Assembly (NCBI GenBank): GCA_025200525.1
Contig: CM045758.1
Coordinates: 62,436,649 to 62,500,648, forward strand
DNA: 64,000 bases
Reading direction: 5' to 3'
DNA from: Camellia lanceoleosa
Taxonomy: Eukaryota > Streptophyta > Magnoliopsida > Ericales > Theaceae
Shown here: in pieces, positions 21,325-34,799 of the stretch
Numbering within the stretch: the first letter of the stretch is position 1
Layout of the letters: every line of letters starts with the position of its first letter
The notes under the pieces: generated by a model
Database searches by the model: none
What the model was told of the DNA's origin: nothing
Seen by the model: the letters and a program-made list of their open reading frames with translations, nothing else
Program-made: the position numbers and the translations under genes

Positions 21325-22342
21325 TGTTAATCTTGTGGTTTGATTTTGATGATACCTAAAATATTATGAAATAAATTGTGATTTTTTAATATACATTTTT
21401 TTTAAAAATCATTTGACATAAAATATGAAAATAAAATTTGTCATTTTGATATAAATTGCACTGATTTAAAAATAACTAAATTTATTGTGTATCTTTTGAA
21501 TATTTTAAATTAATAAAATAAAAAAAACAATTCAAATTCTTTCCATATTTTTTCTTATTCATTTCCTTCCTTTGATTGATTTGAAGTGGTCCATGACAAG
21601 AATGATGCAAGTCCAAAAGGCTATTGAATTTAAATGGAAGAAAAATATATATAAGGAAAGAGGAGCCTACCTAGAATCCCTTTGAAATGGCTAATTTTTT
21701 CTATGGCTATAAAAGCAGTTTTGTGGAGAAAAGAAAAGACGTAGAAGTGGTGAAAAAAATTGGGTGATATTCAAGAATTCTCAAAATATTGTGTGGTGCA
21801 TTTTCACTGAGTTATAATTTATTTTGAGAGAAAATTTATTGAGAATTTGAGCTTTCATTGTAAAAAGGTTTTGTATCCCTTAATTTTTTTTCTTGTAAAA
21901 GAGAAATAATTTTTGTGAGCAGTTTTTGATAAAATCACTTGGATTAGCTGTGACTGGCACTAGATTCACAACTAGTTGATTGGAGTGATCGAGATTGATC
22001 GATTATTAAGGTTCACTAGCACCTGTGAAGCTAGGAGTATAACTATTATTTGACAAATAGTGAAGAAATCTCAAGGAGGATCTTGAAGAGTGGACATAGG
22101 CTTGGTTTGAGCCGAACTACTATAAATTCTATGTTTGCTTTCTCTTCGCTTCGCTTTATTTAATTTTATTAGTCTTATTTATATTGCTTCATATTTTTTT
22201 ATGTATTTCTCATTTGGATTAAATTTTAGTTTATTACTTCATATTTTTATTTGGTTATTATTTGGGTTAATTTTTTTTTTTTAATTTAACAATTCATTTA
22301 GAAACCCAATTCAACCCATCTTGGGTTGCTTTCTAGATAACA
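21325..22342 (+). mobile_element. Ty1/Copia solo LTR (1018 bp)
   Basis: It starts TGTTAATCTTGTGG and ends TAGATAACA, with TGTT/AACA inverted ends. The same five bases ATTCT lie on both sides (21320-21324 and 22343-22347). Internal features are typical of plant Copia LTRs: a GATTTTGATGATACC block near the start, a TATAAAAGC box near 21711, GTGGACATAGGCTTGG and GCCGAACTACTATAAA in R-U5, and CTTGGGTTGC near the end. There is no internal region, so it is a recombination product. It splits the pararetrovirus RNase H. Confidence 0.9.
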
Positions 22343-22347
22343 ATTCT

Positions 22348-23388
22348 CTTTCCATGATGGGATAATTACATTAAGCTTAATTAAAACTTCCACTACAATA
22401 CCTACATAGTTGATTATTTTTCTTTATTTTTAATGCAACACTCCAAAGATTGTTACTTCCATCTGTTTCTAGCACTGGCTTATCATTTTCATTAGAAAGA
22501 GTTAGGGTAGGCAAATCTTTGCACTTTTCTTTTAAAAATTTTACTATAGTAGAGTCGACTGAGTTCCAAGTCTAACTCTCATCCTTTTTCAGTTTCTTTT
22601 ATAAAGGTTTCCTTATTTTGGTCAAGTCTTTTATCAAATCTGAGGCATAAGTTAAACATCCTAAAAAAAATTCTAATTGTTTTCTATCCATGATTTTGCT
22701 AGGAAATTGATTACTCTTTTCAAGAATATGACTTTGCATTTTTGTTGATCCTGTTTTGATTTCAAGTCCTAAAAATTCTATTTCATTTTGTATATACACA
22801 CATTTCTTTTCACCTAACACTATTCCATGTTTTTCACATTTTTCTATTATTATTTTGATATCTATCTATATTGTTCTATGCATCTAGAAAAAATTAAAGT
22901 ATCATCTCTATATATAAGAAAAATATTATTTAGTTCCTTAAAGATGTTATCCATCCTTCTTTGAAATATTTGAGGTGCATTTTTTAATGCAAATGTCATT
23001 ACAAGCCATTCATAATGTCCTTATGGTGCACTAAAGACTATTAGTGGTATACTTATTTTATCCATTTTGATTTGCCAATATCCACTTTTACATTCTATTT
23101 TGGAGACAAGAAGCACCTTGTATTCTATTAAAAATGCCTTGTTCATTTAGAATAAAATAACCATCCATTTTGGTATTATCATTTAATTTTTTGTAATTTA
23201 TTACCATTCTAACTTTCCCTCATTTAATTTCGGCATGGTTTCTTACCAAAAATGTTGGACTATTATGTGGACTTTTACTATATCTAATCAATCATTTTCA
23301 TTTGAGATCTTCTATCTCTTTTTTGCATTCCTTTATAACATTATAAGTATATACCATTTATTTTACTCTAATTATTTTATTAGGGTCC
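22348..23388 (-). pseudogene. reverse transcriptase of endogenous pararetrovirus, broken
   Basis: The clearest piece (22820-22599) contains EIEFLGLEIKTG, HILEKSNQFPSKI and LEFFLGCLTYASD, the thumb-side block of caulimovirid RT. Further right, near 22900, the catalytic motif reads YRDD, so the two Asp remain but the preceding residue differs from the usual Ile/Val. More RT-like blocks continue to about 23388 with stops. The domain would copy pregenomic RNA into DNA in a virus. It is truncated at 23388 by the 3' LTR of element D. Confidence 0.75.
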
Positions 23389-26300
23389 TGTAGCTTGACT
23401 TTTCGTGTTTCTTTCAGATACGACTAGCCCTACAGTTTAGACTCTCGTGGTTCTGAATCTAATCTCACAAGTGCAATGTGAAATAGATAAACACCAAAGA
23501 TTCCAAATCCGACAAATCTTTTAGAAAATTGATTTTGAATCAAAACGCCAAAAATGGACTTCTTTGCCAGATACAGAGTCACCACCTAAATATTTTTGAG
23601 AAATTTAAGAAACTTATGACTCAGGCCAAACGCCATGTGTCGGTCATTGCCAAGATTGTCTCAGCTTGGGAACTTAGGTATGAGAGGGGAATGTCGTGAA
23701 TTGAACACCTCACTCGTCCGATCAAAGACCAGCCTCTACTAATCATGATGTGAATCTTATTTACATTATATGCTATTGTTTCGGTTATTAGGCTAACATT
23801 ACTATGTGATGTGCACACAAGTATAGACTAATTTGCAAGAATTGGAACATTTGATCTCATATTTGTTTTGAAAATTGTTTCGAATATGTACCACTTGAAA
23901 AAGTGATCGTATATGTACATTACTCAAATTATTCCAATTAAAGAAATTTGCCTTCATCTACAGGCATTCAAGTAATTATAACAATTAAGCACTTAGCCTT
24001 ATGGCAAACATGCTAAACATGGCAACAATCACATTCGTGCAATATGCTAAAGCACAAAAGTGCCCACCTAGTACTCCAAGGCAAGCCAAAAGAAACAAAA
24101 GAGTTTGAAAATATGCATGCTCCTAACTAATGCAACACATGTGATATGTAACTAATAGGCTCGGCTACTAATTATTGCATGTGAGTCAATTTGATAGCAT
24201 GCGGTTTAAGCACCTTTTCAAAGAAGTATTTAAATGACAATGCATTGTTAGAATGATGAATCAAGTCTTGATGCATGCAAGACAAGTGGATGCAAACATG
24301 GAGTATGCTAAAAGGAAAGTGATGTTCTAAACTAACCATTATAAGCAAGTAAATAAAAGGGAGAAAGACGTGGGGTTGGAAGACATACAATTATTACAAG
24401 TTTGCCCTCGCGCATGAGGGTCCGAATAAATGTCCTAGCTAAGCTAATTACCTAATTAACTAACTATTACAAACCGAATTAACAAAGTAACAATGCTAGC
24501 TAATTATTACAACACCACAATTAATTAACTATTCTAGCTAATTAACTAATTATTACAACAACAAAATTTAATTAACTATTTTAGCTAATTAAAATAAATA
24601 CAATACAAAACTAACTAATTATTCTAACTAATTAGTTACAAACCCACTACTTCAAGTACAACACTAATATTATTACAACATCACTTTACGGATCCCGAGG
24701 ATCGAGGGAGGGCTCATGCATGGATGTCAATTTCTACCCGATAATGCTCTCTGTTTTGCTACTAGAATGCCTTTATTGTACAGTTGGAAAAATAAACTGT
24801 TTTTCACCTCAGCTTCTGCTCTGCTCTGCTAGAAAAAAGGGACTGTTTGCCTGGAAAAAGTGGCTGGTAACCCAAAAATAGTGACCGGCAGGCCACTAAT
24901 AGTGGGTTGCCGTCCAAAAGAAGTGGCCTGCCTGCCTGCCACTAGAAATGGCCTGCTGGCCACTAGTGCTAGTTCTTTCCTGTAACAATAGAGGACAAAC
25001 AAAGCACAAGCCAGAGTATTCTCATGGAATGTTTGTCCACCTTGCCTCTCCTTATCATTAAACAGGTCAAATGAGGGGTAGACTTAATTCGTAAATCATC
25101 AATCGGTGTTATTTCATTGCGTGATGATTTATGAATCAAGGGACACAATTCAATAAATGCATAATTTAAAGACTCTCAAACCCTCTCCCTGTCATGAATT
25201 GATCAAGGGAAGTGGTTGACATTGACTCTTGAACCGTTTACATCAATAACTAGTATGAAACAACTCAAGACTTAATGCGTTCAATTAACGTCCGATTGAA
25301 CCCAAGTTGATTTTATCTTGCATCACTTTTAGTTCCAATTTTATTATTTCATTTTAATTATCATCCATTCCTTAGTTCATTAAGTCCAAAAATGAGTTTT
25401 AAGTCCTCTAATAGAAAGGAGTACCAAATCAAGTGTTGTTTTAAACATGAGAGAAGTGTCATGCCATTGGTGATGAACCCACAAAGGGATTAAACCATTA
25501 AGCACAACAATCACAATCTCAAGCTTAAACAAACAACTAGTTTGAAACAACTTTCAAAACAAAGAAAAAGCCAAGAAAGGCGGAAGGTTGCAGAGATGAT
25601 TAGAGATGAATACAAGTATGGAAAGCAAGAAATAAACACTATCAACTCAAATAGGTTGGTGTCTAATGCCTAAAACACCAAGCCTATGAGGACTATTACA
25701 CTACAAGCATGCTATACAAAGCTCAAATGTAATGAACAACTAAAAACAATCCTAAAATAGTCCAAAAAAGTGCTAGAATGAAGACAAAAAATAGCTAAAA
25801 CAATAAGCTAAAATATTGAGGAATTAATACTAGCACACAAGCACAAGGAGGGGAGGCTACCCCTCCATTTTTGAGACTTTAAAACATGATTTTTGCCTCT
25901 GAAAAACATCTAAAAATCAATGGTAGAAAGCTCAAAAAAAGGTGATGAGAATGTGGGAAACACAAGGGCAAAGACCTTAGAAACAAGGTTCAAAGAAGGG
26001 TTGTCAACCCTCTACCTTTAATGGCCTTAAATGACAAGTTTCATCCCAAAAAGATAGGTAATAAATAAATCAAAAATAGCAAAAAAAAAAAAAAAAAAAA
26101 GATAGAAAACAAGTAGTGTAGAGATGGTACAAAAGGACTAGAAGGTATACCTCTTAAAGAGGAATGCTTCTTTGAGTTACAAACCACCAATTTCCCACTC
26201 TCAAATGCCTCAAGAGCTCAATTTCAAGCTCAAATCACCTCAACAAGAAGCTCTCTAGGTTTGGTTTAGAGTGTTTAGGCAAAGGCTATGCAAGTTGCAA

Positions 26301-27785
26301 TAGAAAGAGAGAATTGTAGAGAGAGAAATTTTCCAAAATTTGCTCTTTGAAAATATTTTATCACTCCTAAATTTTTCTAACCTTTAAACCAAGAGGGAAG
26401 GTCCTCTATATATAGAAAACCAAGTGTCCATCTCGGAAATATTTGTACAAGAACAGCTGGTGCAGTGTGGGAATAGCTGGCAACAAATATCTGCAAAAAA
26501 CTGGCTTTTTACACAAGTGGCTGGCAGGCCACTAAAAGTGGGTTGCCAGCCACTATTAGTGGGCGACAGGCCATTAGTGGCCAGTAAGCAAAAATCTACT
26601 TCTAGGTCCGACTTCAAACGGACATATCTCCCTTTTCCAGACTAGGTTTTAGGTCATTCTTGAGTCTAAATTGAAGCCCTGGAAATATACTTTCCAATGG
26701 TGGCAAACACACATCTAAATTCTAAGTGTGTGTAGACACCCCATTTTTGACCGCCCTTAAGACTTGAGCGTTACTGATGGTTTACTTGGTGGTAAAAAGT
26801 GTACAGGGCAAAGGTTCAATTTCTTCAGCAATGAGAGAGACAAATCTCAACTTCACACCCCATTTTGGACCAAAGCTATTTTGAATGGTTTTTAGACCTT
26901 AAACCCCTCTCTTTCAAAACATTTTTGAAATAAAGTTTCTACAATGTTCCGAGGCTCACATTTTGTCAAATAATGCGCTTTTCGATAAACCGGGCAAGGA
27001 CAAAGTGGAAATGAATGAAAGAGAGATGAAATCTTTGAAAAATCTTTCAAAACACCTTACTTAGGGGTTTGAAGTTGAAGAAAATAGGAGAAGAGGGGAG
27101 AAAACAAGTTGGAGAAGAAGTTCGGCATGAATCCGGGTGGAAGAGAGTCGAGCAGACCTCGCTGAATCGGGCCTATTCATCTATAAACTTGGATTTCAGC
27201 TATGAGGCCACCACCATTGGAAAGCTTACTTCCGGGGCTTCATTTAGCACTCAAGAATCTCCTAAAGCCAAGTCCGGGTGGGGGAGATATGGTTCGTTGA
27301 AGTAGGGGATCAGTCCGATTGGATTGAATTTGCGCGGCTTCACCAAAAAGGGCATAACGTTTTGCACAGAAGGAATTTTAATGCAAGGTTTGTGGCATTG
27401 GAAAGCTAACTTCTGGGGCTTCACTCTGGACACCCACTGAAAACTTTTTGGCCTTGGCAGCACCTACCGGCCATCAATTTGGCCGGCCGGCCAAATATTT
27501 GGCCGATTGCCTCCTTTTCTGGCTGATACCACCTCTTTGCCTTTTTCAAGCATAATGCATGCCAGCTGGAGTGCACAGAACCTCTCCCCCGTGCATAAGT
27601 GTGGTTGTTTTGCCCCTTTTGCACCCTTTTGGTCAAAGCTTCTTGAGGAAGCTTGACCCTTTGTCAAAGCTTCCTCAAGAAGCTTCCCAGCTGTCCTAGC
27701 TTCCTCAGGAAGCCTTGGCCCCCTTGCCCCCTTTGACCCTTTTCTTGTTTAGCTTCTTTGAGAAGCTTTAAGCCATTCCATTGCC

Positions 27786-27792
27786 TATATAA
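27786..27792 (+). promoter_or_regulatory. TATA box of solo LTR E1
   Basis: The sequence CTATATAAGC matches a plant TATA box. Corresponding boxes occur in E2 (minus, 34325-34330, TATAAA), D 5' LTR (minus, 61010-61020), D 3' LTR (minus, 26405-26416) and B 3' LTR (47185-47192), all at comparable positions before the leader. Confidence 0.65.
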
Positions 27793-28064
27793 GCAAACCC
27801 TCTCCTTCTTTGAGATGGGTCAGCAAAAACCAGACCTAGGGCATATATATCTGATATATATACACCCTCTCTCTCTATATCTCCCTCTCTCTCTACATTT
27901 GTGTGTGTTAGAGGGTTCAAAAGGGGCTTGTTCTTGGCCTATTGCACCACACCTCATAGCCATACACCACCACCATTGGACTGAGGTTCTTGGGAGGGTT
28001 TCTTAAGCTCTAAAAACTGGTTTTTGGTCCCTGAAATTGCTGATCTCGAAATTGGTCTTCAAGG

Positions 28065-29498
28065 GTAAGTTTCTTCCCCTTTTTAGCACTTTCTTATTTT
28101 TTTCCTATCTTGCATGCTTTTTTGAGCTTAACTATAAACTGAAAAAAGTTTTGTATTTGCATGCTTAAGATGTTTTTTTAAGTCTATTTTGGTGTTAGAG
28201 GTCATCTCCCCCCTTGCATGCTTGTTTTGGCCTTGTTTTGTGCTATTCTTTGAGACCTCTGAGCAAGCCCTTGCTTGGCCTCCTAGACACTGAAATTCAA
28301 TGGATTTTCAGTGGTAGGTTTACTGTTTTGAGGGTCAAAATCAGAGGGGGGTGACCTCCTCTCTCCTCGGTAGGTTTGATGCCCTTTTTGGCCTTACAAA
28401 GGGGCCTATATTTGCATACTTCTTGAGCTCAGTTCAGGCATTTTTTAGTGGGTTTTAGGACCTCCATAACCCATTTCCAGAGTTAGTTTTTCCATGTTAA
28501 GTGTCCTTGTTGCATGTGCTAAGTAACCCCTCGTATGGCCCTCTAAAGGAGCTCATCATTTTTGCATGCATTGGCTGCATTTCAGTGGTTATTTGGGTAT
28601 ATTTTGACATGATTTGTTCACTAATTTTGGCTGGTTTGGTGAGATTTCATGTGCATCATATAGTTGTAATACAACTCATGCTTACTAGCCAATTTTGCAT
28701 GTTGCCTTAGCTCTTCATATGAACATTTTTTGGCCATACTTTGAACTAGAAATGTTCATGTTTTGGGACTTCATTGGTTCTGTCTTTGTGCTTCATAGTC
28801 AAATAATGCATGCTTTGTATAGCTATAAGTCAATACATGTGCCTAACTTTGAGTTTCGGAGCTCATCTCATGCATCGGGTGCCATATTTCCATGTTTCGG
28901 GACTATTTAGCATCATGTTGCAGTGCTGAAATTACATATTTGTATGCCACCTTGCATCCCTTGCCATGCCTTGGTAGAGTGGCATTTGATGCCTTAGGTT
29001 CAGTCCTCGGTTTACGTGCATGTGTACACGCATTTCGATTGTCTCATTTTCATCTAATGGCCACTGATTTTGGCATGCTTGCGAGCTATCCATGTTAGTT
29101 TAAGTCCATCATCACATGTTGTTGCATGCCATGTTTGCTTACATGTTTAGGTTGCGCGTCTAGTATACATTGCTCATTCGCATGTTCATGTTGCATACTT
29201 AGCCTCTATGCCTAGGTTGCATTTCATTGAGCATGCATCCCTTGCCTCTTGATCAAACATGATAGGGGTTGGGGCCCTTTGATGTGTTTTGTGCTTGCAT
29301 TTCATTTGACATCGAAGTTGCACACTTGGCTTTTGGGCCATCATGCATTGAAATGCGTGATTGATGGCCCGATGGTCGAGGGCCATGCTCCCTTGAGTCC
29401 ATTGCATGATAGGGAGTGTGTCCGTGCATACATTTGCTTGAAAATTCCATGCCATACACTGCTTGCCCTCTGTTGCTGTCAAAACCAGTTTTCTGCAG
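28065..29498 (+). other. intron-like segment in the LTR leader of E1
   Basis: The donor CAAGG|GTAAGT at 28065 and the acceptor TTTTCTGCAG|GAAGC at 29498 are both strong plant splice signals. Joining the flanks gives CTTCAAGG-GAAGCTTTGG, which lines up with the uninterrupted CTTCAAAGCTTGG of element B at 37275-37287. The segment is 1434 bp, T-rich, and lies about 270 bases downstream of the TATA box. The E1-minus-B LTR length difference (4143 versus 2730) is close to this size. Confidence 0.65.
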
Positions 29499-30910
29499 GA
29501 AGCTTTGGCCGGCCGGCCATCTCCAGTGCCGACCGGCCATCCATAAATGGTCGATAACTTCATCAGCGGCCAGTGGCCATTCCTCCTAGCCGGTGGTGCT
29601 CCACAGGGTGCAGAGAACCTAACCCAAGACTTGTGCAGTCTTCAGAGGAGCTAGGCAGTGTAAACAGAGGCAGCAATGCTATGGCAGTGAGTTTCCGGGC
29701 AGTACGAGTCAAGCATGCATCATCCAAACATTTTGAGGCAGGGGCTGTGGCCACTTTAATTCTGCATTTAATTCGTTAATCAATTAGAAGTTCTGTAATA
29801 ATTAATTTAGCAGTATTCATTTGTTTTGTAATATTTATTCGGACCCTCCGAGTGAGGGCAATTGTGTAATAAGTGTGGGTGAGTGTGTGCATATCTTCCA
29901 ATCCCACGTCTTTCTTCCCTTTTATTTACCCGCTTATGATGGTAGACTAGGGCATATTTGAATTAGCATACCTTATGCTATGCATGCGTGCATCCATACA
30001 TTTGTCTTACATGCACCGGGCTCGGCGCATCACGCTAATTGCATTGTATTTCAATTCCAAATTGAATACGTGTTATCTGTTGCATTTCACATGCCATGTT
30101 TAGGATAGCCGAGCCTGTGTAGATTGCATCTTTGCATGTGTTGCATTAGCCATTTTAAACATGAACTAGGATCATGCATATGATTACTAACTAGTTTCTG
30201 TTTTGGCTTGGAGTACTAGGTAAGTTTTTATGCTTTAGCATGCCACATGTGTGTGAATGTTGCCACGATAGCATAATTACCATGAGGCTAGCTGCTTATG
30301 TGACATAATTGCCTGAATGCCTGTGGGTGGAGGTTAGGTTACTTAAATTGGAGCAATGCATTGAATGCAAGTTTTAAGCCCACTTGAGGGTGGCAAAATT
30401 CATATCTTAGCCTACTTGTGGGTAGCACCATCAAACCATTTTCAAAATAAACAAACATGAAATGTTTTGTTCCAAATTAGGCGATCTAGTCTATACTTGT
30501 TTGCTGTGCGCATAACATAGTAATTCTAGGCTAATAACCGGAACAAGAACACATAATGCTTTCAAAATTGGATATCACGGTTAGTAGAGGCCGATCTTCG
30601 GAGGCAACTTTGGTGATGACGGACACGTGGCCTTTGGCACCGAGTTAGGGTTTCCTAAATTCCCCCATAAAAAATATTTAGGTGGCGATTTTGTATCTGG
30701 CAAAGCAATCCATGTTTGGCACTTTTTTCAAAAATCTGTTTTCTCAAAACGATTTGCTAGATTTGGACTCTTTGGTTCAGATTAAGAACCGTGACAATTT
30801 GAGTCCGAACTGTAGTAGACCCACAAACGAACCGAACGGGATTTCCCTCCCGGGACGTTCGGGGACGTTTACAGTGTGTAAAGAGATATGCCTATTTTAG
30901 TGAAGGCAGC

Positions 30911-33900
30911 TGTAGACGCGCCCGCATGGGCCTCAGTGCTACAGTTCGGACTCGATTTGTCATGGTTCTTAATCTGAACCAAAGAGTCCAAATCCGGAAA
31001 ATCGCTTTGGAAAACAGATTTTTGTAAAGAAGTGCCAAACATGGACTGCTTTGCCAGATACAGAGTCGCCACCTAAATATTTTTTATGGGGAAATTTAGA
31101 AAACCCTGACTCGTTTGCCTAAGGCCACGTGTCCGTCATCACCAAAGTTGCCTCGGCTCGGGAACTTGGGTACGATTGGGGAAGGTCAGCTATGAGCACC
31201 CCCGCTCGCCCGATCAAAGATCAGCCTCTACTAACCATGATATCTTATTTTGAAAACGTTATGTGCTCGTATTCCGGTTATTAGCCTAGACTTACTATGT
31301 GATACACACAACACAAAAGTATAGACTAGATCGCCTAATTTGGAACAAAGCATTGCATATCCGCTCATTTGAAAGATGGTTTGAAATTTGTTACTCGCGA
31401 GTAGGCTAAAACACGGATTTCAACGAGTTGTTCAAACTCAAACAATCCAACCTTCACCCACATGCATTCAAGCAGTTATATCATTTAAGCACATAGCCTC
31501 ATGGTAAGCATTCTGTCATGTTAATATTCACACTCATGCGAGATGCTAAAGCATAAAAAGCTTACCTAGTACTCCGAGCCAAAACAAAGAACTTGTTAGC
31601 AATCAAATGCATGATCTTAGTTCATGTTATGATGGCTAATGCAACACATACAGAATGCAACTAGAATAGGCTCGGCTAATCTAAGAATGGCATGTGAAAT
31701 GCGACAACTCGATACACGTATTCAAGTTGGAATGGAAATACTATGCAGTTAGTATGATGTGCCGAGCCCGGTGCATGCAAGACTGATGAATGATGCACGC
31801 ATGCATAGCATAAGGTATGCTAAATAAAACATGCCCTAATACTAACCATCAAAGCAGGTAAGTAAAAGGGAGATAGAAGTGGGGGTTGGAAGACATGCAC
31901 ACACGTACCCACACTTATTACAAATTCTCCCTTACTCGGAGGGACCAAAAGAATAATACAATTTAATCAACTAACAAGCTAATTAAATAGTTACAGACCA
32001 CCTAATTAATTAACAAATCAATTAAGCTAAGGAAAGCATTAAAAGGCCTTGGGAAGAGGGATGCACACGTGCTCGGATTGGCTTCGCCTGGAAATCCAAT
32101 GCCATGAAGAAGCTGCCTCTATTTATCCTGCTCTGCTCCTCTGGAAATTGCACAAGTCCCAAAAAACACTCTATGAACACTGTGGAACATCACCGGCCAA
32201 GGGGAATCATCACCGGCCATTAGAAAGTGGTCATCGACCATCTATTGAGCTCTTGGTCACCAATTCATGGCCGGCCGGCACTAAGTTTGGTTGGTCGGCC
32301 ATCTATGCCTGCAGAAACCTGTTTTGACAGCAGCAGAGGGCAAACATGGCATGGCAATGCATTTCAAAGAAATGTTTGCACCATCGCACCCCTTATCATA
32401 TTTATGACTCAAAGGAGCTTGGTACTCGGCCCTCGGACCATCAATCGCGCATTTTCAATGCGTGATGGCCTAAGATGCCAAGTTGTGCATTTTGATTTCA
32501 AATGAAATGCAAACCAAATAAACACATAAGGCCCAACCTCTATCACTTGATCAAGAGGCAGGACATGCATGCCAAATGCAACCTAAACATGTTAGCTAAG
32601 TATGCAACATGAGCATGCAAGCAAGCAATGGGCACTAGGCACTCAACATAAGCAAACAAGCATGCAAGGCATTCAATAACAATGCTAATGGAAAACATGC
32701 AACAACATGTGAGGGAATTAACATGGAGACATGCAAAGCAACTTAGCAAAGGAAATGCATGCCAAATGCAAAGTGTTTCAAGCATGCAACCCATGCGATG
32801 GGCTAGGCATGCAATAACACACAATGCGGGCATGTGACAACATGCAAACAATGGACTTATACCAATTTGGGCAACTCTCAAATGAGCCCAAAACAGTGGC
32901 CAAATGCTAAGGAAATGAGGGCCAAAATACACGCAAACATGCATGCACACATGGTGCAAAACTTAAGCACCAAAGAGCAACTTTTAAGCACACTTAAAAG
33001 GGGATAATCATGGATATATAGCATGCATACTAAGCTCTGAAAATCATGTTATAAAGGTGCCAAACCAGGTAAACAAGACAAGCCAAGCATGCAACAATGT
33101 CCAAGGCTCGAGGGGGGGTTAAACCAAAGCTATATGAAGCAAGCCCCAAAGGGCCATGAGGACCTAAAATAGGCCCAATGTAGCTCTAAACAACACCAAA
33201 GACACACCTAGATGGCATGTAAATGGTCTAAACATGGAAGCATACAAAAGAGGCCAAACATGGAGCACAAGATTACAACCTTTTAAAACATTAAAGGAAC
33301 ATCAAATGCAAGCATACAAGCATACCATGGGGACTGAAATGATGCTATAAGTGGTGCCAAACCACTGAAACAAGCTAAGCAATGCATGCTAAACACTCAC
33401 ACACTCGAGACTAGCAAGCCAAAATGCAAGGTGGCTATACAAAGCATGTCAAGTATGGCCAAAGCAATTAAAAACAGAGCTAAAGCAAACTAAAACATAC
33501 ACAAAAGCTTCACAAAGCTTGGCCAAAATCATGCTAGAACAAGGGTCAAAGCCTAAAGCATGTTAAGGCAAATTCATGGCATTACAAGACAAGTATGCAA
33601 GGCATGCATGGGGTGTCTAAACCAACTAAAAAAAGTGCTATATCATGCCAAAATAAGCACAAATAACACTTAAGACATGGCCAACATGAACTTAAAAATG
33701 ATGCACACACATGAGGCAAAAATGACACATTTTGAAGACAACAAGGAGAGGGGAGGGCCCTCTCCTTCTTAGGACCTTAAACCACCATCCTCACCACTGA
33801 AATCCCTCAAGATTTCAGTGGTGAGGAGGCCCAAACAAGGTGGTCCCAGAGCTCACCAAAATAGCACAAAATACGGGCCAAACAAGGCCTAAGATGGGTC

Positions 33901-34799
33901 AAACAACCCCAAAGCTCAAAGTAAACATAAACAACTATTTTAAGCAAGTAAAAACGTGACTTTTATATGTTGTACAGTAAGCTCAAAAATAGATGCAAGG
34001 TAGGCAAAAAGACTATGCTAAAATGGGGTATTTAAAGGTAAAGTTCTTACCCTTGAAGACCTCCTTCAAAAATGGTGCTCCAGCAGCTTCCTCAAGCTTA
34101 GATCCACCCAAGAACTCCAAGAACAACCCTCTAATGCCTCAGCAACTAAGGGAATGTGTAATGGTAGGTGTTTATGCACAAAAGTAAGGCTAAACACACC
34201 TAAACACACACAAATACAAAGGGAGAGGGAGATATAGAGATAGATAGATACAAGGCTCAAACCCTAATCTCAAGACCCTCTGGAAAAATTTTGTAACCCT
34301 TGAGGAGGGAGGAGAGGCCCTCCCTTTATAGAGGATCACTCTTGCAAAGCTTACAAAACAAGCTAAGCAAGAGTGAAATATGGAGGGGGTACAAAGTGTC
34401 TGCCAGCTAGCACAGCTGGCATAAAAAATATCTGCAAAAGCAGATGCACAGTGGTCGACCAGCCAAAAATGACAAATTGGCCAAAACAAAGGTCGGTCGG
34501 CCACAAATAGTGTCGGTCGGCCATAACCAATGGCCGGTGGTAACAAAAAATGGCCGGTGGCCTCAAGCCATGGCCGGTGGGGTGTGGGGATGGCCAACAA
34601 GCCATTCCCTACCCTCCAAAGCAAAAACACAAGTGTTTGGTGCAAAACCAAACACAAAACAGTCGAGTCGAGAGGTCTTGAGGCAGGGCGGATGGCCAAG
34701 GCCTCTGGAAACTCAAGACGAACACAAGCATGGATAAGCACCGAGTGTTCAAACGGTGACATCCAAGTCTTGAGGATGGTCAAAAGTGGGGTGTCTACA
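30911..34799 (-). mobile_element. solo LTR E2 of the giant-LTR family (3889 bp)
   Basis: On the minus strand it starts TGTAGACACC (right end, 34799) and ends GCGTCTACA (left end, 30911), forming perfect TGTAGAC/GTCTACA ends. The flanks are GCAGC (30906-30910) and GCTGC (34800-34804), a target duplication with one mismatch. A TATA box (minus, 34325-34330), GGCCGG clusters (about 32265-32305 and 34485-34585) and an intron-like segment are at the positions seen in E1. It lies only 32 bases of host LTR away from E1, in the opposite orientation. Confidence 0.88.
32309..34050 (-). other. intron-like segment in the LTR leader of E2
   Basis: On the minus strand the donor is CTTCAAGG|GTAAGAAC (34050) and the acceptor GTTTCTGCAG|GCATAG (32309), the same junction context as in E1. 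The donor lies about 275 bases after the TATA box. The body is longer than in E1 (1742 versus 1434 bp) and A/T-rich with many ATGC words. Confidence 0.6.

Larger units (their letters stand above)
19525..23388 (-). mobile_element. endogenous pararetrovirus (Caulimoviridae-like), left piece, decayed
   Basis: Minus-strand reading gives caulimovirid-type reverse transcriptase (22348-23388) and RNase H (about 21090-21319), then a second open frame (20031-21082) and a non-coding region with a TATA box (about 19816). That order matches the end of a pararetrovirus genome around its promoter. There are no LTRs or target duplications, as expected for viral DNA captured by non-homologous repair. The right side is cut by element D at 23389; an upstream piece of the same type lies at 62348-63495. 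Many stops make it non-functional. The RT/RNase H style resembles petuvirus/florendovirus-like endogenous caulimovirids, but the genus is not settled. Confidence 0.78.
26731..30873 (+). mobile_element. solo LTR E1 of the giant-LTR family (4143 bp)
   Basis: It starts TGTAGACACC at 26731 and ends CGTTTACA at 30873. GTGTG is found directly outside both ends (26726-26730 and 30874-30878). It has no internal region. Inside are GGCCGG clusters before and after the promoter (about 27471-27500 and 29505-29545), a TATA box (27786-27792), an intron-like segment (28065-29498), a hairpin-prone CGGACCCTCCGAGTGAGGG block near 29840-29862, and the conserved GCACCGGGCTCGGCGCA near 30015. It inserted into the 3' LTR of D, in the opposite orientation. 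Confidence 0.9.

Noticed and set aside
32543..32959. 138-codon Cys/His/Met-rich frame
   Set aside because: It lies inside the intron-like segment of E2; the composition reflects recurring GCATGC words.
34190..34783. 197-codon minus-strand gene
   Set aside because: It lies within U3 and the leader of solo LTR E2, has no recognisable domain, and includes the intron-side sequence.
26731..34799. A single 8-kb palindromic element
   Set aside because: Distinct target duplications around each half and 32 bases of continuous host LTR between them show two solo LTR insertions.
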